A DNA stretch of 64,000 bases from Nonomuraea candida (GTDB taxonomy: Bacteria; Actinomycetota; Actinomycetes; Streptosporangiales; Streptosporangiaceae). The stretch spans positions 62,001-126,000 of the forward strand of contig NZ_JOAG01000005.1 of assembly GCF_000725485.1 (NCBI RefSeq), in the 5' to 3' direction. A model generated the notes under the pieces. The model was not told where the DNA came from, made no database searches, and saw only the letters and a list, made by a program, of their open reading frames with translations. Within the stretch, counting starts at the first letter, position 1. The number at the start of each line of letters is the position of its first letter. Shown one piece after another: positions 15,891-22,691 of this stretch. Both the position numbers and the translations under genes were made by a program.

Positions 15891-16406
15891 TCAGACGAGC
15901 CGGTACTCCGCGTGATCAATGGCACGAGCCCAGACCGCCTCAAAGGCGGCCAGGCATCGCCTGATCACGTCGGGGTCGCGAACCAACTCCTCGCCGAGGT
16001 ACCGACCGTCTCCCGCGAAGAGTCCGAAACGGATCAAGTGGTCGTCGAACACCCACAGGTCGTTTCCCGGGAGCAGGAGGTCCGACGCCTGCCGCCGGGG
16101 AAGCCACCTGACCAACTCCCCAGCTTTGATGTTCATGGACTCGGTTACTGAGTGCTCGAAGCGGATGTACTCGGTTACTGGTTCCGACACGATTCGGGCC
16201 CGGCGGATCAGCACACCTCTGCCGCGTGCGTCTCCGATGAGCTGATGCCAGTCCCGCTCCCGCTGTGTGCGGTCATACGGCGGCCCACCCTGCCACGCGA
16301 TGAACGATGGGTCATCGGGCACGTAAGCGTCCCGCATCTCCAGGTGAACCGCTGAATGCTGGGCGGTGCCCAGCATCTCCTCAAAGGTCATGAGCGGCTC
16401 CACCAC
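15891..16406 (-). CDS. DUF6879-family protein
   Basis: 171 residues. The text HLEMRDAYVPDDPSFIAWQG, YIRFEHSVTESMNIKAGELV, WLPRR, DLWVFDDHLIRF and the FEAVW..A helix near the end match the DUF6879 family encoded beside XRE-DUF5753 regulators in actinobacteria. GGAGG at 16414-16418 precedes GTG 16406; ATG 16391 is an alternative. The gene begins inside the end of the 16620-16381 gene, so translation is probably coupled. Biochemical role unknown. Confidence 0.75.
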   Translation of the reverse strand: MVEPLMTFEEMLGTAQHSAVHLEMRDAYVPDDPSFIAWQGGPPYDRTQRERDWHQLIGDARGRGVLIRRARIVSEPVTEYIRFEHSVTESMNIKAGELVRWLPRRQASDLLLPGNDLWVFDDHLIRFGLFAGDGRYLGEELVRDPDVIRRCLAAFEAVWARAIDHAEYRLV

Positions 16407-16620
16407 ACGCCTCCATCAGGAGCTTGGCCATGCGTCCGGGGACGCGGACGACCTTTTCATTGTCAGGGATCGGGCTACGGGCGGCGACTTGGGCTAGATC
16501 TTCCTGTCCGGTGACTTCCCACCCTTGTATGACGATGCTGCCGTCCGACTCGTCCACCCAGACAGATGGGCAGTTGTTCCCGTCCGTGTTCGGGTCGATG
16601 CCGATGAACCGTAGCGCCAT
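16381..16620 (-). CDS. unknown 79-residue protein, first gene of the Scr1-type operon
   Basis: Starts at ATG 16620 with GGAGGG five bases upstream. Sequence MALRFIGIDPNTDGNNCPSV, then WVDESDGSIVIQGWEV and VVRVPGRMAKLLMEACGG. It resembles the small acidic partners that accompany Scr1 modules in position and size, but I do not recognise the family. The candidate operator at 16639-16665 lies just upstream, so the whole minus-strand operon (this gene, DUF6879, XRE) is probably autoregulated. Confidence 0.65.
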   Translation of the reverse strand: MALRFIGIDPNTDGNNCPSVWVDESDGSIVIQGWEVTGQEDLAQVAARSPIPDNEKVVRVPGRMAKLLMEACGGAAHDL

Positions 16621-16638
16621 GGTGCCCTCCGCTGCTCC

Positions 16639-16665
16639 GAGTGTGCTCCAACTTGCACTTGCGAG
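16639..16665 (-). promoter_or_regulatory. candidate operator upstream of the Scr1-type operon
   Basis: GAGTGTGCTCCAACTTGCAC (16639-16658) continues into TTGCGAG, with ACTTGC repeated directly at 16651 and 16657. It is nearly the same as the site at 15011-15030. It ends 19 bases upstream of the first start codon of the operon, a position suited to repression. Confidence 0.5.
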
Positions 16666-16819
16666 CCTGAACGGGGAGTAGTGCGCCGTCAAGAGATGCC
16701 CGGAAATCGGGTCGGTGCGGCGCTACAGGCGCTAATTGGCTGGGAATGGCCTTGATCGACCGTCTAACGATCTAATTTATGCCCCTGCACTGTGCCCCAG
16801 CTTGCTAGAAGCCTTCTCC

Positions 16820-16864
16820 TGGTTCAGTGCGCACCATATAGTTGGACAAGGCGATCAAGACGAT
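16820..16864 (+). other. attR of the serine-integrase element (P arm + core + B' arm)
   Basis: Core TGGACAAGGCGATC at 16843-16856. To its left lies element DNA with AGTGCGCACC (16826-16835); to its right lies displaced host sdaA with CAAGACGA (16856-16863). These arms mirror those in attL about the central AA (16848-16849). Further inside, GCACTG (16787-16792) and CAGTGC (16825-16830) form an additional inverted repeat in the attP arm. Bases 16666-16820 show no gene. Confidence 0.85.
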
Positions 16865-16946
16865 GCGGGACACCGGCCGGGACATGCTGGACAAGTACAA
16901 GGAGACCTCACGCGGCGGCCTGGCCGTCAACGTGATCGAGTGCTGA
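16842..16946 (+). pseudogene. sdaA: displaced original 3' end of sdaA
   Basis: The frame TTG GAC AAG onward encodes [20 protein letters not shown], then [14 protein letters not shown] and TGA at 16944-16946. It aligns with sdaA residues 425-458 of the intact gene but differs at several positions (IKTMRD against IRTVRT; MLDKY against MSTKY) and ends 11 residues earlier. It has no start codon context. It is the native tail cut off by integration and would be rejoined on excision. Confidence 0.92.
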
Positions 16947-17083
16947 CCCGCCGGGCGCGGCGGGCGCTCTGACCGGTCGCCGCCGCGGGTCCGGCCATGC
17001 CCCCGCGCGTCCGGCCGGCCCCTCCCGCGCGTCCGGCCGATCCCACCCGCGCGTCCGGCCTGGCGGCCCCGGGGGCCGGCCGG

Positions 17084-17578
17084 TCAGCGGCGGACGTGCA
17101 GGTGGACCACCGTCGGGGTCTCGTCGTCGCGCAGCTCGCGGCGGATGCGGCCGACGATGTCCTGGTCCAGCTTGCTCACCACGGCCCCCACGTCGGCCGC
17201 CGCCGGACAGGTCAGGCCGATGCGCAGGCCGTCCTCGGCGACCCGGACGCCGGCCCGGCCCAGCCCGTCCACGCCCTTGAGGCCCACGAACAGCATGGCC
17301 GTGCCCGTGCCGCTGTGCGTGCCCCGGCGGCCCCAGCCCAGGCAGAGCAGCAGCCAGCGCAGCGCGACCAGGGCCAGCAGCAGCAGCCCCAGGGCCAGGA
17401 ACCACAGCGGCCAGGGGTCCTCCGCCAGCGCCCGGCGGGCCGGGGCGGGCAGGACCCTGGCGGTGGGCGGCAGGTCGAAGAAGCGGTCGTGGCCGCGCAG
17501 CCACGCGTACGCGCCCAGCCCCAGCAGCGCCGCCCCGACGATGGCCAGCCCGATCCGGTTCCCCGCGTACTGGCGCAT
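17084..17578 (-). CDS. AmaP-like membrane-anchored protein
   Basis: 164 residues from ATG 17578. Two hydrophobic segments (about 9-26, IGLAIVGAALLGLGAYAWL; about 56-83, WPLWFLALGLLLLALVALRW) are followed by a soluble alpha/beta domain of about 75 residues. This layout matches the alkaline-shock membrane anchor (AmaP) family, encoded in actinobacteria with Asp23/Gls24 and DUF6286 genes. Its start overlaps the stop of the DUF6286 gene. No Asp23 gene is present here, so the cluster is reduced. Confidence 0.75.
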   Translation of the reverse strand: MRQYAGNRIGLAIVGAALLGLGAYAWLRGHDRFFDLPPTARVLPAPARRALAEDPWPLWFLALGLLLLALVALRWLLLCLGWGRRGTHSGTGTAMLFVGLKGVDGLGRAGVRVAEDGLRIGLTCPAAADVGAVVSKLDQDIVGRIRRELRDDETPTVVHLHVRR

Positions 17579-18177
17579 CAGACGGGCCTCCTTCGCAGGC
17601 GTACCACGACCTCGCCCGTGCCCAGCGTGCCCACGCCCGCCAGGCGGTCGCCCACGGCGTTGCCGACCTGCCGCAACATCTGGCCCGAGCTCTCGTCGCC
17701 GGTCGTGACCGCGACCTCGATGGTGCGCCGGCGCAGCCGTACGCGGGCCTTGTCCACCCCGGCCACCTGCTGGGCCGCCGCGCGCAGCGTGCGGCGCAGG
17801 CCCGCGCGGGTGATGCCGATGACGATCAGCGGGTCGGACGTCTCCACCGGCACCATCCGGGAGCGGCCCGGCACGGCCGCCAGCAGCAGCATCACCGCCC
17901 CCGCCCCGGCCGCGACCAGGGCCGCGACGCCGGTGTCCGGCCAGGTGCTCCTGCCCGCGAGCTCGACCAGCTCGTTCACCGGCACCCAGCCGAGCGGCTT
18001 GCCGAGCAGCCCCGCGACCACCTCGGCCGAGGTCGCCCCCAGCCCGGCCGTCAGCGTGAGCGCGACCAGAGCTCCCGGGACGGTACGCGCCGGCCGCAGC
18101 GCCCTGTTCGCCCTGCGCAGCCCGGTGTGCCGCGGGGTGACGGCGACCCCGGGCAGTATCTGCTGAAGCGTGGTCAT
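17578..18177 (-). CDS. DUF6286-type membrane protein
   Basis: 199 residues from ATG 18177 (MTTLQQILPG). Two hydrophobic segments (about 36-58 and 85-108) and a C-terminal soluble domain (GITRAGLRRTLRAAAQQVAG, RRRTIEVAVTT) match the DUF6286 proteins found next to AmaP. The frame runs further upstream but without a better start. The pair is divergent from the PLP-enzyme gene at 18315. Cell-envelope stress function is inferred from family context. Confidence 0.7.
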   Translation of the reverse strand: MTTLQQILPGVAVTPRHTGLRRANRALRPARTVPGALVALTLTAGLGATSAEVVAGLLGKPLGWVPVNELVELAGRSTWPDTGVAALVAAGAGAVMLLLAAVPGRSRMVPVETSDPLIVIGITRAGLRRTLRAAAQQVAGVDKARVRLRRRTIEVAVTTGDESSGQMLRQVGNAVGDRLAGVGTLGTGEVVVRLRRRPV

Positions 18178-18314
18178 CACAACGACAGACGTACATGGGG
18201 CCCGCAGCACGGCAACCGCGCCCTCGCCGCCGATTTGCCCGATCATTACGGGGCCGCAGGCAAACGCGAACAAGCCTCATATTCATTTGCCCGATATGCG
18301 GTTACGCTGCCCAT

Positions 18315-19499
18315 ATGGATGACCGCCAGCGCTACGACCGCGCCACAGCGGCCCTCGAAGCGCCGTTCGCGATCCTCGACCTGGCCGCCGTCCGGGCCAA
18401 CGCGGCCGACCTCGTACGCCGGGCCGCGGGCAAGCCGATCAGAATCGCCACCAAGTCCATCCGCAGCCGCCCGCTGCTCGAACGCCTCCTGGCCATGGAC
18501 GGCTTCCGCGGCCTCATGGCCTTCACCCTGCCCGAGGCGCTCTGGCTGGCCTCGCACGGCTTCACCGACATCCTCCTGGCCTACCCCACGGCCGACCGGC
18601 ACGCCCTCGCCGCCCTGGCCGGCGACCCCGTGGCCGCCGGGCGCATCACGCTGACCGTCGACTCACCCGCCCACCTGGACCTCATCGAGGCCGCCGTGAC
18701 CGGGGTCCACCCCCGGGCCGAGCTCCGGCTCTGCATCGACATCGACGCCTCGTACGTCACCCTCGGCGGCAGGTTCAGGGCGGGCGCGCTCCGCTCCCCC
18801 GTCCGCGAGCCCGGCCAGGCCGCCGACCTGGCCGCCGCCATCGCCAAGCGCCAGGGGTTGCGGCTGGTGGGGCTGATGGCGTACGAGGCGCAGATCGCCG
18901 GCGTCGGGGACGCCCCGCCCGCCGGCGGGGCCGCCACCAGGCTCATGCAGGCCCGCTCGGCCAGGGACCTCGTCCTGCGGCGCGGACGCGTCGTGAACGC
19001 CGTACGCCGGATCGCCGACCTCGAGTTCGTCAACGGGGGCGGCACCGGCTCCGTCGAGCGCACCGTGCGCGAGAAGGCCGTCACGGAGGTCGCGGCGGGC
19101 TCCGGCTTCTTCCACCCGCGGCTGTTCGACTTCTACCGGCGCTTCACCGGCCGGCCCGCCGCCCTGTTCGCCCTGCCCGTGGTGCGCCGCCCGGCCCCGG
19201 ACACGGTGACCGTGCTCGGCGGCGGCTACCCCGCCTCGGGACCGGCGGAGCCGTCGCGCCTGCCCCAGCCGTACCTGCCCGCCGGCCTGCGCTACGCGCC
19301 CCACGAGGGCGCGGGCGAGGTGCAGACCCCGCTGCTCGGCCCGGCCGCCCGGGACCTGCGGATCGGCGACCGGGTGTGGTTCAGGCACGCCAAGGCGGGC
19401 GAGCTGTGCGAGCGCTTCGACACCCTGCACCTCATCGACGGCGACACCCTGGTGGAGTCGCTCCCCACCTACCGCGGCGAGGGCCGCACGTTCCTCTAG
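18315..19499 (+). CDS. PLP-dependent amino acid deaminase/aldolase (alanine-racemase-type N-terminal domain)
   Basis: 394 residues. N-terminal fold-type III PLP barrel: APFAILDLAAVRANAADL then IATKSIRS, with the Schiff-base lysine at K47, and LEFVNGGGTGS at about 230-240. The C-terminal domain contains LGGGYPASG and FRHAKAGELCERFD, like D-threonine aldolase and D-serine dehydratase, whose metal site uses a His-x-Cys-type motif; here HAKAGELC carries His and Cys. It probably cleaves or deaminates a D-amino acid. Start ATG 18315; the upstream frame extension is not needed. Substrate unknown. Confidence 0.8.
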   Translation: MDDRQRYDRATAALEAPFAILDLAAVRANAADLVRRAAGKPIRIATKSIRSRPLLERLLAMDGFRGLMAFTLPEALWLASHGFTDILLAYPTADRHALAALAGDPVAAGRITLTVDSPAHLDLIEAAVTGVHPRAELRLCIDIDASYVTLGGRFRAGALRSPVREPGQAADLAAAIAKRQGLRLVGLMAYEAQIAGVGDAPPAGGAATRLMQARSARDLVLRRGRVVNAVRRIADLEFVNGGGTGSVERTVREKAVTEVAAGSGFFHPRLFDFYRRFTGRPAALFALPVVRRPAPDTVTVLGGGYPASGPAEPSRLPQPYLPAGLRYAPHEGAGEVQTPLLGPAARDLRIGDRVWFRHAKAGELCERFDTLHLIDGDTLVESLPTYRGEGRTFL

Positions 19500-19555
19500 C
19501 GCCCGAACAGCCCCCGGCCCCGCCCCGGGACCTCAGGACGGGCTTCGCCCGCCCC

Positions 19556-19652
19556 CTGACGGGTTTCACGCGGGCTTACGTCCGCCCCCTGACCGGTCAC
19601 ACGGGGACTTCGCCCGGCCTCTGACCGGTCACACGCGGACTTCGCCCGGCCT
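19556..19652 (+). repeat. three tandem 32-bp repeats
   Basis: Units at 19556-19587, 19589-19620 and 19621-19652. The last two (starting CTGACCGGTCACACG) differ at one base; the first is more divergent. A partial fourth unit precedes them (about 19531-19555). They lie between the convergent PLP-enzyme and DUF3618 genes, so they probably reflect slippage in a gene-end spacer. Confidence 0.75.
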
Positions 19653-19660
19653 CTCACGGA

Positions 19661-19993
19661 TCAGCGGCGGCGGCGACGGCGGCGCCAGAGCACGATGGCG
19701 GCCCCCACCACCAGCACCGCCCCCACCCCGATCAGCAGCGGCCCCATGTCGGGCCGCTCGTCCTCCCACACCTGGTCCGGGTCGTCACCGTAGTCGGCCG
19801 GCCGCGGCGTGACCCCGAGCGCGTCGCCCACGGACGCCACGAAGTGCTCCGCCCTGCTCCTGACGTCGGCCACCGTGCGCTCGGCGACCCGCTTGGGACT
19901 CACCCGGTCGGCAATGGCGTCGACCGTCTGCGCCAACTCCGTGCGCGTCCGCGCGATCCGCCGCTCCAGCTCGTCGGGATCGGTGTCAGCCAT
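19661..19993 (-). CDS. DUF3618 domain-containing membrane protein
   Basis: 110 residues. N-terminal DUF3618 helix (DPDELERRIARTRTELAQTV DAIADRVSPKRVAER, residues 5-39), one transmembrane segment (about 84-102) and a terminal run of seven arginines preceded by WR. Such proteins are common in actinobacteria, usually near DUF1490-type or phage-shock-like membrane genes. Role unknown. ATG 19993 follows GGAG at about 20000. Confidence 0.85.
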   Translation of the reverse strand: MADTDPDELERRIARTRTELAQTVDAIADRVSPKRVAERTVADVRSRAEHFVASVGDALGVTPRPADYGDDPDQVWEDERPDMGPLLIGVGAVLVVGAAIVLWRRRRRRR

Positions 19994-20140
19994 GACTCTC
20001 CTTTCGACCGTACGCGTGCCCCGCGCCGCGTGCCGTGCGGGATCCGTCCGTTCTGGTCGTGATCAGTCTGTCAGGTCGGCGCGGCGTACGGCACGGCGGC
20101 CGGGCCGGTAGGTTGTCGGGAAGAACGTGAGGAGGGCCCC

Positions 20141-20617
20141 TTGACGACCGACACCAAGCTCGCGCCCGGCGACGCCGCACCCGATTTCGCGCTGCCCACC
20201 GCCGACGGCGGCACCGTTTCTCTCGACACCTACCGCGGCAAGCGGGTGATCCTCTATTTCTACCCCGCCGCGATGACCCCCGGCTGCACCAAGCAGGCCT
20301 GTGACTTCCGCGACAACCTCGGACAGCTCACCGCCGAGGGTTTCGTCGTGCTCGGCGTGTCGAAGGACAAGCCGGAGAAGCTGGCCAAGTTCGCCGAGCG
20401 CGACGCGCTCACCTTCCCCCTGCTCTCCGACCCCGACCTGACCGTGCACCAGGCCTACGGCGCGTACGGCGCCAAGAAGCTGTACGGCAAGGAGGTCGTG
20501 GGCGTCATCCGCTCGACCTTCGTCATCGACGGCGACGGAAAGGTGGAGCAGGCGCTCTACAACGTGAAGGCCACCGGCCACGTGGCCTCACTCAAGAAGA
20601 AACTCGGCCTGTCCTGA
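20141..20617 (+). CDS. bcp: thioredoxin-dependent thiol peroxidase (peroxiredoxin Q/BCP)
   Basis: 158 residues from TTG 20141, with AGGAGGG just upstream. AhpC/TSA fold with the BCP-type pair of cysteines in PGCTKQACDFRDN: peroxidatic C49 and resolving C54. It reduces hydroperoxides with electrons from thioredoxin. Monocistronic, followed by a GAGGGCC-type inverted repeat (20626-20650, GGGCCCTCC/GGAGGGCCC), a likely terminator. Confidence 0.93.
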   Translation: MTTDTKLAPGDAAPDFALPTADGGTVSLDTYRGKRVILYFYPAAMTPGCTKQACDFRDNLGQLTAEGFVVLGVSKDKPEKLAKFAERDALTFPLLSDPDLTVHQAYGAYGAKKLYGKEVVGVIRSTFVIDGDGKVEQALYNVKATGHVASLKKKLGLS

Positions 20618-20748
20618 CCACCCCAAGGGCCCTCCCCACCGAGGAGGGCCCAGGACCGCTCTGACGGTGGCCGTCCGGTCATCGCGGATGCCCCCGATTC
20701 CCGTACGGAGCGCTAAACTGTCTCGAACCCGCTGCGGCGGGGAACTGC

Positions 20749-20831
20749 GCGGGCGTGGCGAAATGGCATACGCGGCAGGTTTAGGTCCTGTTGGTGGAGA
20801 CACTGTGGGGGTTCGAGTCCCCCCGCCCGCA
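20749..20831 (+). tRNA. tRNA-Leu (anticodon TAG)
   Basis: Acceptor GCGGGCG (20749-20755) pairs CGCCCGC (20824-20830) with A as discriminator. Anticodon arm GCAGG-TTTAGGT-CCTGT gives anticodon TAG. A long variable arm (GTTGGTGGAGACACT) and the T-arm GGGGGTTCGAGTCCCCC are present. CCA is not encoded. The 3' half lies on the opposite strand to the end of the HNH endonuclease frame. Confidence 0.97.
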
Positions 20832-21830
20832 CACCTGTCCACCGGAACGGCCCCTGTTTCGCCCGGCGAATGTCGCCGTTTGCGAGTGACAGTTCGGGCA
20901 CAACAGTCTGAGGTTTTCCCGGCGATTGTCCAGCGGATCGCCATTGACGTGGTCGACTTCCAGGGTCAGTGGCGCTCCTTGCCACGTTTCGCCGATTCCG
21001 CACTTCACACAAGTCGCGGGCACTCCGCATTCCCTCAGCGCCCGGCGCAGAACCGCCCCCGCGACGCGGCCGGCGCCCGCCGGGCGTCGCGTGAGAACGG
21101 CCGTGGGATTCCTGCGCGGCTTGCTCAGCTCCGCGCTCGTGAGCCGGCGGTCGAAGTGCGAGGTGTCGATGCCGTGACGGGCGATGCTCCGCAGCAGCCG
21201 CCGCCGGTTCTGCTCAATGACCTCCAGACCGAGGTGACGCAGCACGGCCGCGAGCGAACCTGACGCCGCGACCGCGGATCTGACCCCGGCCTCATCGAGC
21301 CGGATGCGCCGATGCCCCTCGGGCAGGGGAATGCCGGACGCGGCGAGCTGCCCGCGAAGGTCCCGGCGGGTCCGCTCGCCTTCGGCCAGTCCGAGGCGGC
21401 GCAGGATCTCCCGGATGCTGCGTGCGCCGTCGGCGGCCTTCGCGAGGGTGTCCCGGTCGAACTGCGCGCAGGGACTCGGGCGAGGCCCCAGAGCGTGCGA
21501 GAAGTGCGAGGTGTCAATGCCGAGAGCCCTGATCCGGCGGCTGATATGGGAATGCGCGCCGCCGCTGCGCGGAATTCCCAGATGGTCGAGCACCCCGTTG
21601 ACACTCGTCGACGACGCCACGGCGGCGGACAGGAGATCGCGCGGATATTTGCTCCGGGGCGTGCGGCGAAAGTGCCCGGTGTCGATGCCGAGCTCGGCTA
21701 TTTTTCGGCGCATGGCCGCTCGGCCGCCACCTGAGTTTTTCCGGCCCAGCAAGGACAGAACCTCGGTCACCGACCTTGCCCGGCGTACGAGCCCGGCCAG
21801 TTCGCGCGGAGTGGGATCGGGATTCGGCAC
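20781..21830 (-). CDS. HNH endonuclease with repeated DNA-binding units, antisense to tRNA-Leu
   Basis: 349-residue frame from GTG 21830. It carries three clear copies of an (R/A)xLGIDT(G/S)HF-type motif (AELGIDTGHF, RALGIDTSHF, ARHGIDTSHF), each ending an approximately 60-residue helical unit, and a fourth degenerate unit. The HNH domain follows: CVKCG, LEVDHVNGDPLDNRRENLRL, CPNCH. The last 20 or so residues, including GRGDSNPHSVSTNRT, are the antisense translation of tRNA-Leu, and the stop codon is inside the tRNA. Repeated motifs plus HNH next to a tRNA suggest a homing-type endonuclease. The true C-terminus may have been truncated or replaced on insertion. Confidence 0.8.
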   Translation of the reverse strand: MPNPDPTPRELAGLVRRARSVTEVLSLLGRKNSGGGRAAMRRKIAELGIDTGHFRRTPRSKYPRDLLSAAVASSTSVNGVLDHLGIPRSGGAHSHISRRIRALGIDTSHFSHALGPRPSPCAQFDRDTLAKAADGARSIREILRRLGLAEGERTRRDLRGQLAASGIPLPEGHRRIRLDEAGVRSAVAASGSLAAVLRHLGLEVIEQNRRRLLRSIARHGIDTSHFDRRLTSAELSKPRRNPTAVLTRRPAGAGRVAGAVLRRALRECGVPATCVKCGIGETWQGAPLTLEVDHVNGDPLDNRRENLRLLCPNCHSQTATFAGRNRGRSGGQVCGRGDSNPHSVSTNRT

Positions 21831-21926
21831 GACGTCATGCTAGAGGCGACCACCGACACGATTCCCGGGAATAACCGGTCCTGCTGTCCGGCATTTCCAC
21901 CGGCTTAACGTTTGGGGGTATACGAC

Positions 21927-22529
21927 CTAATCGGCGTCGGCGGGGTCGGGAATGGTTTCCTCCTGCTCGAATGGGTCGGCCGCGGGGCCGGGGGCCGGGC
22001 GTTCCACGCGGGGTGGGAGCAGCACGCAGTAGGTGTCCTCGTCCCTGGGCGGGTGGCACAAGGAGCCTCTGCCCCAGTGTTCCATGTGAGGAGGGACCCA
22101 GCCGGGGCCGCGCCACATCTCGTGCCGGGCGCCGCTCTCCCGGGCGAGGTCGTACAGGGCCGCCACGGTGGCGCCGCCCAGCAGGCCGCCGACGGCGAGT
22201 CCGATCGCGCCGGCGCCCAGAACCTGGGTGCGGCGACGGCGCAGGAAGGCGCCGAAGGCGGATGCCCGCGTCTCGGGCACCGGCTCGGAGGTCGTGGGCG
22301 GGATGTAGGCGTAGGAGCGGTCCGCCTGCTCGCCGTATTTGAGCCCGCCCGGCTCTTCGGCCGCCGCCGGGTGGGGCGGTTCCGCAGCAGCCGGCAGGTG
22401 GGGCTCGTCGGTGGCCGGTGGGTGGGGCAGTTCCGTGGTCGGCCCGGTGGGGGCCGGCTGTCCGGGGGTCGGGTCGCGCGGCGCTTCCTCTTCGCCGCGC
22501 GACCCGGCGTCTCGATCATGATCCGCCAT
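21927..22529 (-). CDS. single-pass membrane protein with proline-rich N-terminus
   Basis: 200 residues from ATG 22529, with GGGAGA upstream. Residues 1-85 are low-complexity (Pro, Glu, Ala, His; repeated E-PHPAA/E-PHLPAA phrases). FLRRRRTQVLGAGAIGLAVG then GLLGGATVAALYDLA is the transmembrane helix (about 95-125). A short Trp/Pro-rich domain with two Cys follows. Function unknown. It is divergent from the histidine kinase at 22692. Confidence 0.65.
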   Translation of the reverse strand: MADHDRDAGSRGEEEAPRDPTPGQPAPTGPTTELPHPPATDEPHLPAAAEPPHPAAAEEPGGLKYGEQADRSYAYIPPTTSEPVPETRASAFGAFLRRRRTQVLGAGAIGLAVGGLLGGATVAALYDLARESGARHEMWRGPGWVPPHMEHWGRGSLCHPPRDEDTYCVLLPPRVERPAPGPAADPFEQEETIPDPADAD

Positions 22530-22691
22530 CACGATCTCCCTTTACTCGCCCCAAGGGGCGCTCCCAGTAATAAGGGTGGCAAACCCACCGTAAGCCCGGC
22601 GTAAGAGCTTGGCCATGTAAGACCTGGGTCGTAGCCGTACTTCCATCTTCAGGCGGACCAATGGCTCACCGGGCCTACATATCGTGATGAT

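Larger units (their letters stand above)
6221..16848 (+). mobile_element. integrated capsid-encoding element with large serine recombinase, about 10.6 kb
   Basis: Limits are the predicted crossover bases in attL and attR. Plus-strand genes: integrase, possible winged-helix protein, zinc protein, 61-aa protein, scaffold-like protein, major capsid protein, DUF3987-type ATPase. Minus-strand genes: 25-aa acidic peptide, small membrane protein, two coupled small proteins, XRE-DUF5753 regulator, DUF6879 protein and a 79-aa protein. All open frames look intact, and many transcription units end in perfect GC-rich hairpins. No portal, terminase, maturation protease, tail or lysis gene was found, and no TraB-like translocase or RepSA. 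Base composition in 7600-9300 is visibly less GC-rich than the flanks. Either a minimal satellite-like element or an orderly remnant of a phage. Confidence 0.85.

Noticed and set aside
6221..16848. Actinobacterial integrative and conjugative element (AICE)
   Set aside because: AICEs carry a TraB/FtsK-like translocase and usually RepSA with a tyrosine integrase. None is present; capsid and scaffold genes are.
20781..20840. C-terminal GRGDSNPHSV segment as a real protein motif
   Set aside because: It is the antisense translation of tRNA-Leu, a known source of false protein tails.
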